Below, piece by piece: positions 11,188-22,172 of a stretch of 64,000 nucleotides of DNA. How positions within the stretch are numbered: position 1 is the first letter of the stretch; each line of letters starts with the position of its first letter. A program made the translations under genes and the position numbers. The stretch comes from Helicobacter sp. MIT 05-5293 (lineage in GTDB: Bacteria > Campylobacterota > Campylobacteria > Campylobacterales > Helicobacteraceae). The stretch lies in assembly GCF_000765665.2 (NCBI RefSeq), contig NZ_JROZ02000001.1, positions 682,001 to 746,000 on the forward strand, given 5' to 3'. The notes beneath the pieces were generated by a model that was given only the letters and a program-made list of their open reading frames with translations, had not been told where the DNA came from and did not search any database.

Positions 11188-11850
11188 ATGAGATTTGCAC
11201 AGAATCTGGAGAGAATACTTCGACGAATCGAGCGGGCAAGGTTGGCTTACGATGCTCATCAAATCATCTCTCTCGTGGCAGTGAGTAAGTATCAAAAAGT
11301 TCAAGATATTTTAGATCTCTATGAGTGCGGACAGAGGGCGTTTGGTGAAAATAAAGTGCAGGATTTGCGTGATAAAAGTGTGCAATGTGCGCAAGTGCCT
11401 ATTGAGTGGCATTTTATCGGCAAACTTCAAGAAAACAAAATTAATGCAATGCTATCTTGCGCCCCCGCATTGGTGCATAGCATAGATTCTCTCAAACTTG
11501 CCGAAGCGATCCAAAAGCGGCTAGGGGAGCAGACTTTAAGGGCTTTGCTGCAAGTGAATGCTTCAAGAGAAGAGAGCAAAAATGGTGTGAGTGTAGAATC
11601 TGCAAAAGAAGTGTATGAGCAGATTCTTAAATCTTGCCCTAATATCGCTTTAGAGGGCATTATGACGATTGGGGCAAATACAGAGGACAGAAAACTTGTC
11701 GAGCAAAGTTTCAAGGATACGCGTGATGTCTTTGAAAGCGTGCGTGCAATGGGTGCAAAAACGCTTTCTATGGGAATGAGCGGGGATTTTGAAATCGCAA
11801 TCGCTTATGGAGCAAATCTCGTGCGCATTGGCACAAGCCTTTTTGAATGA
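11188..11850 (+). CDS. YggS/PROSC-family PLP homeostasis protein
   Basis: Non-catalytic alanine-racemase-fold protein that binds pyridoxal phosphate and buffers vitamin B6. The PLP lysine lies in LVAVSKYQKVQDI, followed by the family motif FGENKVQDLRDK and IEWHFIGKLQENKI. The C-terminal MGMSGDFEIAIAYGANLVRIGTSLF box is canonical. Length 220 aa is normal. AAGGAG lies before the ATG, 15 bases after rseP. Confidence 0.93.
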   Translation: MRFAQNLERILRRIERARLAYDAHQIISLVAVSKYQKVQDILDLYECGQRAFGENKVQDLRDKSVQCAQVPIEWHFIGKLQENKINAMLSCAPALVHSIDSLKLAEAIQKRLGEQTLRALLQVNASREESKNGVSVESAKEVYEQILKSCPNIALEGIMTIGANTEDRKLVEQSFKDTRDVFESVRAMGAKTLSMGMSGDFEIAIAYGANLVRIGTSLFE

Positions 11851-11883
11851 TAAATTTTACATTACAACATAAAGGAGGGAACA

Positions 11884-12276
11884 ATGATAAAAAAAATTAT
11901 CTTGGTATTATGTTTGACCACAGCGACACTTTATGGGAAAAATTCTTTGATTACGCATTTAATGCAAAATATGGAATATGCGATGAATCTTATGGAAAGG
12001 GGGTATTTATATAATAATATTCAATGGATTAATGATGGGCTTAAGGAGTTTAAAACGCTTAATATGGAACTCAAAAAAATTGATCCGCATACTTACTTGA
12101 GTGTATCGCAAAGACGAGATATTAATGTCGTTAGTGGTATTGTAAGCCGGAATCAAGATAATATTGAGGTGATGGAGTATTTTTTAAAGCAAAAAGATTT
12201 TATTAAGAGTGCTGATGCTTATGGGAGGATTCTCGCAGGTTGCGTGAGCTGCCATGCTATTTCACGAAATTGGTAA
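11884..12276 (+). CDS. Periplasmic mono-heme cytochrome c-like protein with C-terminal CxxCH
   Basis: A 130-aa protein with an N-terminal signal peptide (residues 1-18, KKIILVLCLTTATLYG) and a mostly helical body ending in a single heme-attachment motif CVSCH at residues 120-124, seven residues before the C-terminus. A C-terminal CxxCH on a four-helix-sized protein is the layout of cytochrome c', but sequence similarity to named c' proteins cannot be judged by eye. Strong AAAGGAGG upstream. It is followed closely by a lipoprotein gene. Role in electron transfer or gas binding is inferred only from the heme site. Confidence 0.8.
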   Translation: MIKKIILVLCLTTATLYGKNSLITHLMQNMEYAMNLMERGYLYNNIQWINDGLKEFKTLNMELKKIDPHTYLSVSQRRDINVVSGIVSRNQDNIEVMEYFLKQKDFIKSADAYGRILAGCVSCHAISRNW

Positions 12277-12304
12277 AGAAAATATAATTATTTAAGGAGT
12301 ATGA

Positions 12305-13591
12305 ATGTCATTATTTTTAACGATAAGAAATATAGGATTAGGAATTTGTTTGGGTTTAGCTTTTGTGGCGTGTGGAGATTCTAAAGATTCAGAATCTACG
12401 GCAATAGAAATAGAAAAATTAGAAAAACAAGCTCCTCAAGCGAGAGATTCTCATTATGTGCGTGAATTATTGGGTATAGAAAAAGAGACTTCCATATTTT
12501 ATTTGCTCAAGGGCAAAGTAGGCGGTAAGGAGCAGATTGGCTATTTGTTAATCGAAGAGCATAAGCCCATTGCAGGGATAGAATCTGATACTGAAGAGAT
12601 TGTGATTGATAGTGATGATGGGGAAGATTCACAGCCTTTGCCTTTGTATGTTTATATTGTTTTGCCTAATGTGTGGAATGAGGAGCTGGATCATTATGAA
12701 TTTTTATCTATACCTATAGATTCGCAAAAACTTTTTATCACCAAAGATGAAAAAGGACGCTTAAAGATTAGCGGTGAGTGGAAAAGTGAGCTAGGTTCGG
12801 AGTTTAATAATAAGGATTGGGAGCAAAAAAGTCGTATGAAAGGGAAAACTTTCATTTTCACACAAGATGATACGATGCCTTTGCGTGAAGTGAGCTTTGT
12901 CAATGTGAAAGAAACGCAATCACTCGAAAATCCCACTCAAGAGGATTTACCTATCTCTTTTAACTCTTCTTATACAAGACCTATTATTTTAGCTTCTAAG
13001 AATCCTATGCTTGATTCTAAGGTTTTGGAAAAGCTCAATGAGCAATTTGCGGAGGGTGCGAAAGACACATCAGAATTAGCAAATAAACTTGCCCTTTTGA
13101 CACAAAAAGACTTTAAAAAATTTCAAGCAGAAAAATATATTGTTGATACCGAATATGTGAACAGTTATGGCGTAGAATTTATAGATTCTCGTATTTTGTC
13201 TTTGCAGGTTTTTAATTATATCTATGGAGGCGGTGCGCATGGGGTGTATAGCACAGAAATGGAAAGTTATTCTTTGGAGACGGGAGAGCGATTGTCTAAT
13301 GATATTGGGGATTTATTGCGTTTAGATGGGACAAATAAAGACGCATTATTACAGATTCTCACACAAAAGCTTGAAACGCCATTTTACAAAGAGTTACTCT
13401 TTGATGAAGTTCTACCGCTTAAGGCATTGCCGCATAACTTTTTTATCACTTCACAAGGGATACATTTTTTGTGGCGTTTGTATGAAATTGCCCCTTATGT
13501 CGCAGGAGAAATTGATGTTATGGTGGGGTTTGAAGAATTGAAACCCTTTGTTAATCCCAATTCACCTTATGCGTATTTGTTTGGATTATAG
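12305..13591 (+). CDS. Predicted lipoprotein with DUF3298-like C-terminal domain
   Basis: The N-terminus LGICLGLAFVACGDSKDSES has a hydrophobic core and a lipobox-like FVAC, predicting lipid attachment at about Cys23. The C-terminal half contains YIYGGGAHGVYSTEMESYSL then ETGERLSNDIGDLL, typical of the DUF3298 (RsiV/PdaC-associated) fold. The middle, acidic part (about 90-200) is not recognised. AAGGAG precedes the start. It follows the heme protein by 28 bases and is followed by the YaaA-family gene after 6 bases. Molecular function unknown. Confidence 0.75.
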   Translation: MSLFLTIRNIGLGICLGLAFVACGDSKDSESTAIEIEKLEKQAPQARDSHYVRELLGIEKETSIFYLLKGKVGGKEQIGYLLIEEHKPIAGIESDTEEIVIDSDDGEDSQPLPLYVYIVLPNVWNEELDHYEFLSIPIDSQKLFITKDEKGRLKISGEWKSELGSEFNNKDWEQKSRMKGKTFIFTQDDTMPLREVSFVNVKETQSLENPTQEDLPISFNSSYTRPIILASKNPMLDSKVLEKLNEQFAEGAKDTSELANKLALLTQKDFKKFQAEKYIVDTEYVNSYGVEFIDSRILSLQVFNYIYGGGAHGVYSTEMESYSLETGERLSNDIGDLLRLDGTNKDALLQILTQKLETPFYKELLFDEVLPLKALPHNFFITSQGIHFLWRLYEIAPYVAGEIDVMVGFEELKPFVNPNSPYAYLFGL

Positions 13592-13597
13592 AATCTT

Positions 13598-14347
13598 ATG
13601 GATTTAAAGATTCTCTTTAGCCCGAGTGAAGGGAAGATTTACCCCTTGTATCAAGAAAAAGACAACTCTTCACTTTTTGATTTGTCTTTTGTCTCTGATA
13701 AGGCATTAAAGGCGTATATGACAATGCTTCAGAATGCAAGTGAAGAGAAAATCTGTGCTGTTTTGGGAAGTAAGAAAATTGACTTAGAAGAACTCTCATT
13801 GCTTCAGAATCTTTACAACGCACCAAGGATAGAATCTATCCGACTTTATAATGGCGTGGCTTATAAGGCTTTGGGTTTTGAAGAACTAGATTCTAAAACA
13901 AAAGACTATTTGTATAAACATGTGTATATTTTTAGCAATCTTTTTGGTGTGCTTAGAGCTAAAGAGTGTGTTCCTTATTATAATGTGCATCAAGGAAAAG
14001 GTTTTGGGGATTTTGGATTAAAAAAGATTTATCAAGACACTAAGGTGTTGCTTGATAAGGAATTTTCGCAAGGCATGGTGCTAGATTTGCGTGCTGAAGC
14101 TTATATAAAAGCTTATCCGATATGTGAGAAATCCGCTTCAGATTATTATCAGATTGTTTTTTTGAAAAATGGTAAAAAAGTAAGCCATTATGCAAAATGG
14201 TATCGTGGCGTCTATTTACGCACACTTGCCATTCATCACATCAGTAATCTCGGGGAGCTTTTGGCTTTAGATATACCGCATTTAAGCTATCGTGGTGAAA
14301 AAATCACTCAAAATGCTACAATCTTAACTTATGATGTGCAAGAATAA
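13598..14347 (+). CDS. YaaA-family (DUF328) protein
   Basis: The E. coli relative lowers intracellular iron and limits oxidative damage during peroxide stress. Family marks seen here are the N-terminal ILFSPSEGKIYPL, the LYNGVAYKALGFEELD segment, VYIFSNLFGVLRAKECVPYYNV, and the late VLDLRAEAYIKAYP. Length 249 aa is near the usual 250-260. Divergent from the E. coli protein, so role is inferred from family only. Convincing ribosome site is not seen; coupling to the upstream lipoprotein gene (6 bases) may help. Confidence 0.82.
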   Translation: MDLKILFSPSEGKIYPLYQEKDNSSLFDLSFVSDKALKAYMTMLQNASEEKICAVLGSKKIDLEELSLLQNLYNAPRIESIRLYNGVAYKALGFEELDSKTKDYLYKHVYIFSNLFGVLRAKECVPYYNVHQGKGFGDFGLKKIYQDTKVLLDKEFSQGMVLDLRAEAYIKAYPICEKSASDYYQIVFLKNGKKVSHYAKWYRGVYLRTLAIHHISNLGELLALDIPHLSYRGEKITQNATILTYDVQE

Positions 14348-14416
14348 AGTGATGATTCGTTTTTATAAAAAGAAATGAGATACAATCAATAAATTCTATT
14401 GAGAAAAGGTGCGATA

Positions 14417-16222
14417 ATGATCAAAATTACAGAAAATAGTTTGCGTGATGGACATCAATCACTTTTAGCGACAAGAATGCGCACAAGTGATATGCTTGAG
14501 GCTGCAAAAATATTCGAAGAAATTGGGTTTCATAGTGTAGAGGTTTGGGGAGGCGCGACTTATGACACTTGTTTGCGTTATCTCAAAGAAGATCCTTTTG
14601 AACGCTTATCGGAATTGAAGAAGATTTTTGTGAAAACACCTTTGCAAATGCTTTTACGCGGACAGAATCTCATCGGTTATCGTCATTATGCTGATGATGT
14701 AGTGGAGACTTTTATTAGGCTTTCAAGTGAAGCAGGTATGGATATTTTCAGAATCTTTGATGCGTTTAATGATGCACGCAATCTCAAAAAATCTATAGAA
14801 TCTGTAAAGAAGTATGGCAAACACGCGCAAGGAGCGATTTGTTATACAACTTCGCCCGTGCATACAACAAAAGTTTTTGTGAGTTATGCAAAAGAGCTTG
14901 TGAGTATGGGTTGTGATTCTATTGCGATTAAAGATATGGCAGGATTGATTACGCCTTTTGCAGCTTATGAATTGGTCAAAGCACTTAAAGAAGAGTTAGG
15001 TGTGTATTTGTGTTTGCACACACATTCTACTGCTGGTTTTGCCTTTGGTTCTCATCTTAAGGCAGTTGAGGCAGGTGTTGATGTGCTTGATTTGGCAAAT
15101 TCGGCTTTAAGTGAAGGCACGAGCCACCCTTGCGCACAATCAATGGTCGCTACCTTGAAAGATACACAATGGGATACAGGTTTGGATTTGGCAAAAATGG
15201 AAGCAGCAGCCGAGATTTTGCGTAAAAATAGACGCAAATATAAGAAATTTGAATCTTCATATAATCAAATCGATACACGCGTGCTTGTCAGTCAGATTCC
15301 CGGTGGTATGATTTCTAATATGGCAAATCAACTAAGAGAGCAAAATGCACTTGATCGAATGGACGATGTGATGAAAGAGATTCCTCATGTGCGGGCAGAT
15401 TTTGGATATGTGCCTTTGGTTACGCCTTCAAGTCAGATTGTGGGCACTCAAGCAGTGCTTAATGTGCTTATGGGTGAGCGATACAAAACTATCACGACAG
15501 AAACACGCAATGTGATGAGAGGGCTTTATGGTAAGACACCTGCACCAACAAGTGCAGAACTCAAAAAGAAGGTCTTAGCACAAGGAGAAAAGGTGATTGA
15601 TGTTCGTCCTGCGGATTTGCTTGAGCCTGAAATGCCTCGTGCAAGAGAAGAGAGTAAAGCATTTGCACGAAGTGAGCAAGATGTCGTTTCGTATGCAATG
15701 TTTGGTGCAATTGCGCAAACTTTTTTAGAAGAACGCAATGCAAATGCGCTTAAACCCGAATCTTTGGAAGTCTTTGAGGATAAAAATGATGCAAAATTGC
15801 CCAAAGAGTTTGAAATCGTTGTCAATGGGGAACATTATCAAATCAAAGTTGAGGGAAGTGGAGAGAAAACAGACGATGTGCGTCCTTTCTTTATACGCAT
15901 TGATGGGGAGTTAAAGGAGGTTTTTGTCGAGGCGACAGATCAGACATCAGAAAATAAGCCTATCAAAGAGCATAAAACAGGTTCTTTGCCTCAAGCAACA
16001 GCTCCCGGACACGCTACATCACCTATGCCGGGCACATTGACAAAAATCAAAGTCAAAGTAGGTGATAAAGTCAAACGAGGCAATACTCTTGCGATTGTCG
16101 AAGCAATGAAAATGGAGAATGAAGTGCTTGCACCAATGGACGGAGTGATTAAAGAAATTTATGCCACACAGGGAATGCAAATCGGCAGTGATGTCGCTAT
16201 TATGCTTTTGGTCGGTCAGTGA
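14417..16222 (+). CDS. pycB: Biotin-dependent carboxylase/decarboxylase subunit (pyruvate carboxylase subunit B-like)
   Basis: Carboxyltransferase plus biotin carrier of the pyruvate carboxylase B / oxaloacetate decarboxylase alpha family. The N-terminal TIM-barrel domain has ITENSLRDGHQSLLATRMRT, the metal/substrate core DIFRIFDAFNDARN, and the pyruvate-site lysine in AIKDMAGL. The C-terminal biotinyl domain ends with VEAMKMENEVLAPMDG, whose lysine is biotinylated; a proline/alanine-rich linker precedes it (about 525-540). I use ATG 14417 (AAAAGG upstream). No PycA or membrane decarboxylase partner is in the window, so pyruvate carboxylation versus sodium-pumping decarboxylation is not settled, although a lone subunit favours PycB. 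Confidence 0.86.
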   Translation: MIKITENSLRDGHQSLLATRMRTSDMLEAAKIFEEIGFHSVEVWGGATYDTCLRYLKEDPFERLSELKKIFVKTPLQMLLRGQNLIGYRHYADDVVETFIRLSSEAGMDIFRIFDAFNDARNLKKSIESVKKYGKHAQGAICYTTSPVHTTKVFVSYAKELVSMGCDSIAIKDMAGLITPFAAYELVKALKEELGVYLCLHTHSTAGFAFGSHLKAVEAGVDVLDLANSALSEGTSHPCAQSMVATLKDTQWDTGLDLAKMEAAAEILRKNRRKYKKFESSYNQIDTRVLVSQIPGGMISNMANQLREQNALDRMDDVMKEIPHVRADFGYVPLVTPSSQIVGTQAVLNVLMGERYKTITTETRNVMRGLYGKTPAPTSAELKKKVLAQGEKVIDVRPADLLEPEMPRAREESKAFARSEQDVVSYAMFGAIAQTFLEERNANALKPESLEVFEDKNDAKLPKEFEIVVNGEHYQIKVEGSGEKTDDVRPFFIRIDGELKEVFVEATDQTSENKPIKEHKTGSLPQATAPGHATSPMPGTLTKIKVKVGDKVKRGNTLAIVEAMKMENEVLAPMDGVIKEIYATQGMQIGSDVAIMLLVGQ

Positions 16223-17367
16223 TTTATTTAGATAATGCTGCGACTAGTTTTCCTAAACCACAATGTGTGGTTGATGCGGTAAGCAATTTTTTAACACATA
16301 TCGGTGCGACACCGGGTCGGAGTGCGCATAGTTTGTCAATCCAGTCAGGGCGTTTGCTTTATGAAACGCGCTTGGCTTTGGCAAATTTCATCAAACAAGA
16401 AGACGAGAGACGCATTATTTTTACTTCTAATGCTACAAGTGCTATTAATGCGGTGCTTTATGGACTTTTAAAACCTAATGACAAAGTGATTACCACAGCT
16501 TTAGAGCATAATAGCGTGATTCGCCCTTTGCATACATTAAGCCAACGCAGGAATATTCGTATCCATATTATAGAATCTTCTCCTTTTTGTGAGATTGATT
16601 TGGATTCTCTCGAACAAGAATTAAAAGATGCAAGGGTATTAGTCTGCACTTATGCTAATAATGTTACAGGTGCGGTGCTTCCCATAAAAACCTTGCGTGA
16701 GCTGACGCATCAATATGGCGTGTTGATGGTGCTTGATGCCTCACAAGCCATAGGGAGTTTAGAAGTTTTAGCAGCTCAAGCGGATATTATTTGTGCTTCT
16801 TGTCATAAGGGATTATATGCTCCTAGTAGTTTAGGATTTATCAGTTTGAATCCTGCGTTTGATGAAGAGATGCTTGATCATTTTATGCAAGGGGGTAGTG
16901 GCTCAAGAAGTGAAAATATCGAACACCCCATTGAATTGCCTGATAAATATGAATGTGGCACACCAAATATGTGTGCTATTGCCGGGCTTTATGCTGGGAT
17001 TGAATGGCTTAATCAACAAGGTTTAGAGAAGATTCACACCTCTCAAATGGCACTTTGGAATCAGCTTTATCAGGGAATTTTCTCTCTTGAAAATATAAAG
17101 ATATATGATGTTTGCGCATCTCATTTAGCCACACTCGCTTTTAATATTGAAGGATTCTCACCTTCAGAAGTGGGACTGCGACTTGATCAGGAATTTGGCA
17201 TACTCACACGCGTAGGGTTACATTGCTCACCTTTAACCCATAAAAGTATCGGAAGTTTTGCATTAGGAGGGAGTGTGAGAATCAGTATAGGAGCATTTAA
17301 TACTGCTGAAGAAATCGACAAAGCCATTGAGGCGATTGCTCATATTGCTCATTGTTTGCGGAGGTAA
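16219..17367 (+). CDS. Cysteine-desulfurase-like class V aminotransferase
   Basis: PLP enzyme of the NifS/SufS superfamily. The N-terminus [20 protein letters not shown] and the [12 protein letters not shown] region are typical of a short cysteine desulfurase-like subfamily. The PLP lysine lies in [16 protein letters not shown], and the catalytic cysteine candidate in [18 protein letters not shown] at 16219 overlaps the pycB stop by four bases. The 3' end overlaps carB on the other strand by about 19 bases, a tight convergent junction. Sulfur donor partner is unknown; not the housekeeping IscS as far as context shows. Confidence 0.85.
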   Translation: MIYLDNAATSFPKPQCVVDAVSNFLTHIGATPGRSAHSLSIQSGRLLYETRLALANFIKQEDERRIIFTSNATSAINAVLYGLLKPNDKVITTALEHNSVIRPLHTLSQRRNIRIHIIESSPFCEIDLDSLEQELKDARVLVCTYANNVTGAVLPIKTLRELTHQYGVLMVLDASQAIGSLEVLAAQADIICASCHKGLYAPSSLGFISLNPAFDEEMLDHFMQGGSGSRSENIEHPIELPDKYECGTPNMCAIAGLYAGIEWLNQQGLEKIHTSQMALWNQLYQGIFSLENIKIYDVCASHLATLAFNIEGFSPSEVGLRLDQEFGILTRVGLHCSPLTHKSIGSFALGGSVRISIGAFNTAEEIDKAIEAIAHIAHCLRR

Positions 17368-20300
17368 TCTTGCAAGGCATAAGCCTCATCAATGTTGTTT
17401 TCACGCATTTGTTTGATAGCCTCTAAAGCGACTTGTGCTGCGGATAAAGTCGTAAAGTATGGAATAGCATTTTTGATAATCTGTGTCCGTATCAAAAGCG
17501 TGTCTTCTTTGTTGGAAGAATGATCACTTGTGTTGATAGCAAGATCAATTTGAGCATTTGTCATTAAGTCAATGATATTAGGTCGTCCTTCACTGACTTT
17601 CAAAATATGTTTTGCAGGGATTTGATGTTCATTTAAGATATGATATGTCCCTTCAGTCGCACATACAACAAAGCCAAGCTCGGTTAGTTTTTTACCCAAT
17701 TCAATGCCCAATTTTTTGTCTTGATCTGCTAGAGAGAGAAAAATTTGCCCAACTTTCGGCAAGGCATTTTTACAAGCTAATTGACTTTTGCCAAAAGCAA
17801 TCCCAAAGCTTTTGCCAATACCCATAACTTCACCGGTGCTTTTCATTTCTGGTCCTAATGATAAGTCTGCTCCGGGTAATTTATTGAAAGGAAAAACAGA
17901 TTCTTTAATGCTGCAATAATGTGTATTTTTAGGCTCATAAATGATGTGTGATGTTTGATCAATCAAGAAGCTTTTGTGTTTGCGAATCATATTGTATTTA
18001 TCATAAAAAGCTAACGCTTCTTCTAAGACACCTTGAGATTTGTCTGTTGAGAGTGTGGAATGATTAGATTCTTGGTTTGTTTTTTGCTCAATAGAATGAT
18101 GCCACATAACCCTTGTAGCCACTTTTGCTAGAGGAATCCCTGTGGCTTTGCTTACAAAAGGCACGGTGCGTGAAGCGCGCGGATTGACTTCAATCAAATA
18201 AAGCTTGTTTTCAGAAATTGCATATTGCACATTCATAAGCCCTATGACACCAAGTTTTAGAGCAATTTTTGCCGTTGTGTCAATAATCTCATTGAGCATC
18301 TCTTGAGAGACATTCACTGCAGGAAGTGAGCTTGCACTATCCCCACTATGAATCCCAGCTTCTTCGATATGCTCCATAATCCCGCCGATATAGACATCTT
18401 TGCCATCACTCACGCAATCTACATCAAATTCTGTCGCCTGCTCTAAAAACTTATCAATGAGCACAGGCGCACTATCACTTACAGCGATGACTTCGTCCAT
18501 ATAGGCTTTAAGATCATTATCACCATATACGATTCTCATCGCACGTCCGCCTAAGACATAGCTTGGACGCACAAGCACCGGAAAACCGATTCTGTTGGCA
18601 ATCGCAAAGGCCTGCTCTTTTTCAAAAGCAATACCATTTTGAGGCTGATTCAAACCTAATTCATTGACAAATTGAGCGAATTTTTCTCTATCTTCAGCAA
18701 TATCAATGGCTTTCACGGAAGTGCCAATAATCTTACCATTGATTTTGTTTAAAGAATGTGCGAGTTTAAGTGGTGTTTGCCCCCCAAAATGCACGATAAT
18801 ACCATTTGGCTTTTCACGCTCAATTACGGAGCGCACATGTTCAAAGTCAATGGGTTCAAAATACAGCACATCACTTGTGTCATAATCAGTGCTAACGGTT
18901 TCGGGATTGCAGTTATACATAATACTTTGCACACCTAAATCCTTAAGTGCAAAACTCGCATGCACACAGCAATAATCAAACTCAATCCCTTGCCCGATAC
19001 GATTAGGTCCTCCACCGATGATTAAAACCTTGTTTTGAGAATCTTGATTTTGTAAAGGCGTTGCCAAGGATTGATAATTGCCAATGGTTGAGTAAAGATA
19101 GCTCGTGAGACTAGGGAATTCTGCTGCACAAGTATCGACTTCGCGATATTCAAGTTTGATAGCATGATTCATACGCGCTTGATAGATTTCACTCTCGCTC
19201 ATCTCGAGATTCTCATTACTTTTGAGTAGATAAGCAATCATCTTATCGCTAAAACCATAGCTTTTGATTCTGCGCATAAGGTCGGGGTTACTCAAAATTT
19301 CAGTTGTAATGTCTTTTTCTGCTGCGATGATTTCATAGATTTCATTTAAAAACCACCGATCAATCTTGCTTAACTCATGCACTTCATTAATACTCATTCC
19401 TTGTCTAAAGCCCTCTGCGACATAGAGTAGGCGGTTAGCATTTGGACGGCGGATTTCTTTTTTGATTAAATCCAAATCTTGTGAAATTTTATTGAATCCA
19501 AAGATTCCTATTTCAAGACTACACATTGCTTTTTGCAAAGATTCTTTAAATATCCCGCCAATCGCCATTACTTCACCGATAGACTTCATGCCTGTGGTGA
19601 GTGTAGAATCTGCCTTAGGGAATTTCTCAAAAGTAAAGCGTGGAATCTTGGTAACGATATAATCAATGCTAGGTTCAAAGCTTGCCGGTGTGCCGGTGAT
19701 GTCATTTTTAATCTCATCAAGGCTAAAGCCCACAGCAAGCATTGTCGCGACTTTGGCAATCGGGTAACCCGTGGCTTTGCTCGCAAGTGCCGAACTTCGC
19801 GAAACGCGCGGGTTCATCTCAATCACGGTCATTCTGCCATTTTGGGGGTTAATCGCAAATTGCACATTGCTTCCGCCCGTATCTACGCCAATTTCGCGTA
19901 AGATTTTAAAGCTTGCATCGCGCATTCTTTGGTATTCTTTATCTGTAAGGGTGAGTGCAGGGGCAATCGTGATAGAATCTCCTGTATGCACACCCATTGG
20001 GTCGAGATTCTCAATGCTACAAACGATAATGCAATTATCGTGTTTGTCGCGGATTACCTCCATTTCGTATTCTTTCCAGCCGAGCAATGATTCTTCAATC
20101 AGAATCTCATTAATCGGACTGACTTCCAAGCCATTTTTTGCCACAGCCTTAAACTCATCAATATTATAAGCTACACCGCTACCACCTCCTGCTAGTGTGT
20201 AGCTCGCACGAATAATAAGAGGGAATCCGATTTCTTTTGCTGCTTTGAGGGCTTCATCTTCGGTGTAGGCGTAACGCGATTTGGGTAAATCCATACCGAT

Positions 20301-20708
20301 TTTGAGCATCGCTTCTTTAAAAGCCTGCCTGTCTTCGCCTTTTTTGATTGCCTCCGGATTTGCGCCGAGAAATTTTACACCCTCAAGCATACCTTTTTCG
20401 TGCATTGCCATTGCGACATTGAGCGCGGTTTGTCCGCCCATTGTGGGCAAAATAGCATCGATTTTTTCTTTTTTAATGATGTTAGCAATGACTTCTTCAG
20501 TGATTGGCTCAATATAGGTGCGGTCAGCAAAATCCGGGTCTGTCATAATTGTAGCAGGATTGGAATTAATAAGGACAACTTTATAGCCTAAAGATTTGAG
20601 TGTTTTGACTGCCTGTGTGCCTGAATAGTCAAACTCGCAAGCTTGCCCGATGACAATAGGACCAGAGCCGATGAGGAGAATTGTATGAATGTCAGTGCGT
20701 TTGGGCAT
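17349..20708 (-). CDS. carB: Carbamoyl-phosphate synthase large subunit
   Basis: Makes carbamoyl phosphate for arginine and pyrimidine synthesis with the CarA glutaminase (not in this window). Two homologous ATP-grasp synthetase halves are visible: first with [22 protein letters not shown] at the start and [12 protein letters not shown] near residue 170, second with [20 protein letters not shown] near residue 570 and [16 protein letters not shown] near 720. The C-terminal MGS-like allosteric domain occupies about 985-1119. At 1119 aa it is longer than the E. coli enzyme (1073), mainly through an insertion near residues 900-945. AAGGA precedes the ATG. Confidence 0.97.
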   Translation of the reverse strand: MPKRTDIHTILLIGSGPIVIGQACEFDYSGTQAVKTLKSLGYKVVLINSNPATIMTDPDFADRTYIEPITEEVIANIIKKEKIDAILPTMGGQTALNVAMAMHEKGMLEGVKFLGANPEAIKKGEDRQAFKEAMLKIGMDLPKSRYAYTEDEALKAAKEIGFPLIIRASYTLAGGGSGVAYNIDEFKAVAKNGLEVSPINEILIEESLLGWKEYEMEVIRDKHDNCIIVCSIENLDPMGVHTGDSITIAPALTLTDKEYQRMRDASFKILREIGVDTGGSNVQFAINPQNGRMTVIEMNPRVSRSSALASKATGYPIAKVATMLAVGFSLDEIKNDITGTPASFEPSIDYIVTKIPRFTFEKFPKADSTLTTGMKSIGEVMAIGGIFKESLQKAMCSLEIGIFGFNKISQDLDLIKKEIRRPNANRLLYVAEGFRQGMSINEVHELSKIDRWFLNEIYEIIAAEKDITTEILSNPDLMRRIKSYGFSDKMIAYLLKSNENLEMSESEIYQARMNHAIKLEYREVDTCAAEFPSLTSYLYSTIGNYQSLATPLQNQDSQNKVLIIGGGPNRIGQGIEFDYCCVHASFALKDLGVQSIMYNCNPETVSTDYDTSDVLYFEPIDFEHVRSVIEREKPNGIIVHFGGQTPLKLAHSLNKINGKIIGTSVKAIDIAEDREKFAQFVNELGLNQPQNGIAFEKEQAFAIANRIGFPVLVRPSYVLGGRAMRIVYGDNDLKAYMDEVIAVSDSAPVLIDKFLEQATEFDVDCVSDGKDVYIGGIMEHIEEAGIHSGDSASSLPAVNVSQEMLNEIIDTTAKIALKLGVIGLMNVQYAISENKLYLIEVNPRASRTVPFVSKATGIPLAKVATRVMWHHSIEQKTNQESNHSTLSTDKSQGVLEEALAFYDKYNMIRKHKSFLIDQTSHIIYEPKNTHYCSIKESVFPFNKLPGADLSLGPEMKSTGEVMGIGKSFGIAFGKSQLACKNALPKVGQIFLSLADQDKKLGIELGKKLTELGFVVCATEGTYHILNEHQIPAKHILKVSEGRPNIIDLMTNAQIDLAINTSDHSSNKEDTLLIRTQIIKNAIPYFTTLSAAQVALEAIKQMRENNIDEAYALQDYLRKQ

Positions 20709-20912
20709 AGTGTGTCCTTATGTTGATTGAATTTTAGGTGGGATTGTATCTAAAATGTGCTTAAAGCTGGTTTGAAAATTTTGTTCCAAACAATGTTTCA
20801 AGTAGTTTCTAAAAACACATAGAATCTACACTTTGGTTAAAATTTTATGATGCTTTCAATCATTATTTTTTATACTCCAAACTTTAAAGGTTGCAATTAG
20901 GAGCAAAAAATA

Positions 20913-22172
20913 ATGAGAGATTCTACCTCAAATACTGACAAGAACCCATCGCTTGAAAATACAGGCTTTGATATTATCATTGGTAATCCTCCCTACATTT
21001 CATCAGAAAATATGCCTAAAGTCATTAAGGATAATCGCCATTTGTTCCAAACAGCCCATAAAAAGACAGATATTTATGTGTTTTTCTATGAGCTTGCCTT
21101 TAAGATTCTAAAAAATAAGGGCGTGGTGGGCTATATCACTTCTAATAAATTCCTCTCTCAAGAGTATGGCTTGAAGCTAAGAGAGTTATTTTTGCAAAAC
21201 AAACTTTGCAAACTGATTAACTTTAATATCAATGTCTTCAAAAGCGCAAATGTCGATACTTGCATAGCTCTTGCCTCTAAAGATTATGTGTCAAATAATT
21301 TGATTAAAAGCAAAAATATAGAGCATAAGTGGGATTATATGGGCTTTGAAGCAATAGACTTTAAGCCTATTAATCAAGAGAGTTTTAAATCCTTAGCGTT
21401 ATGTAATTTTCGCCTCACACTCACGCAAGAAAAATATCGCCTTTTAGAATCTATCAAGGTGCAATCCTACAAACTAGAGCAAATCGCGTTTGTAAGCTAT
21501 GGCGTGCGCCCTTGTGGCAATGCAAAGCACCCCTATTTAAAGAAAAAAGATTTGATACATCAATCCCCCATAGGGAATGCCAAGCCCTACATAGAGGCGA
21601 AATCCGACTTTATCAAACCCTATAAGATTCACACGCATCATTATCTTGACTACCAAAAAGATAGAATCTACAACGCAATGTTTGAAGAGCTTTTCACCCC
21701 TGCAAAACTCATGTGTGGGCGGACTTTAAGCAATACTGATTTCATTAATTTTGTCTATGATGATAAGGGAAGATTCTGTAATGATTCTATGTGCTGCATT
21801 GTCCTTTGGAAAGATTTAGTCAATGCCACGCACACCAGCCCTAAAAAGTTGATAAGTGATAGCAAAATCGCCTTATCTAAGCGGTATGATTTGAAGTTTT
21901 TGCAAGGTGTGCTAAACTCCAAACTCATTGCATTTTATGTCAAAGAGCTTTTGCATGATGGATTGCATTTCTATCCCGAACATCAAAAGTCGCTTCCAAT
22001 CCCCAAAATCACAGAATCTAATCAAAGCATCGCAGATTCTATTATCGCTTTAGTCGATGAGATTTTAGCCAAAGAAATGAGCCAAGAATTGCAATCTCGC
22101 ATTGATTCTTTGGTGTATGAGTTGTATCATTTAAGTGAAGAAGAGGTTAGGATTATAGAATCTGCAAAATAA
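20913..22172 (+). CDS. Amino-truncated N6-adenine DNA methylase with specificity domain (remnant of a type IIG-like enzyme)
   Basis: The 419-aa product begins only about 20 residues before the catalytic motif NPPY (GFDIIIGNPPYISSEN), so SAM-binding motif I and any N-terminal nuclease domain are absent. What follows matches the distal half of Eco57I/TaqI-type methylases: VGYITSNKFLSQEYGLKLREL, then a TaqI-like target-recognition domain (YGVRPCGNAKHPYLKK, CGRTLSNTDFINFVYDD) and the terminal EILAKE helix. AGGAGC precedes the ATG, so it may be translated, but without motif I it should be catalytically dead alone. No matching 5' part is found in the 200 bases upstream; it looks like a deletion remnant. 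It opens the accessory island. Confidence 0.78.
   Translation: MRDSTSNTDKNPSLENTGFDIIIGNPPYISSENMPKVIKDNRHLFQTAHKKTDIYVFFYELAFKILKNKGVVGYITSNKFLSQEYGLKLRELFLQNKLCKLINFNINVFKSANVDTCIALASKDYVSNNLIKSKNIEHKWDYMGFEAIDFKPINQESFKSLALCNFRLTLTQEKYRLLESIKVQSYKLEQIAFVSYGVRPCGNAKHPYLKKKDLIHQSPIGNAKPYIEAKSDFIKPYKIHTHHYLDYQKDRIYNAMFEELFTPAKLMCGRTLSNTDFINFVYDDKGRFCNDSMCCIVLWKDLVNATHTSPKKLISDSKIALSKRYDLKFLQGVLNSKLIAFYVKELLHDGLHFYPEHQKSLPIPKITESNQSIADSIIALVDEILAKEMSQELQSRIDSLVYELYHLSEEEVRIIESAK

Noticed and set aside
14399-14416. TTG 14399 as start of the carboxylase subunit
   Set aside because: It precedes the AAAAGG site itself; ATG 14417 has the correct spacing and the conserved N-terminus.
19462-20591. 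Plus-strand open frames inside carB
   Set aside because: They are shadows of the 1119-aa carB gene with no ribosome site or family signal.
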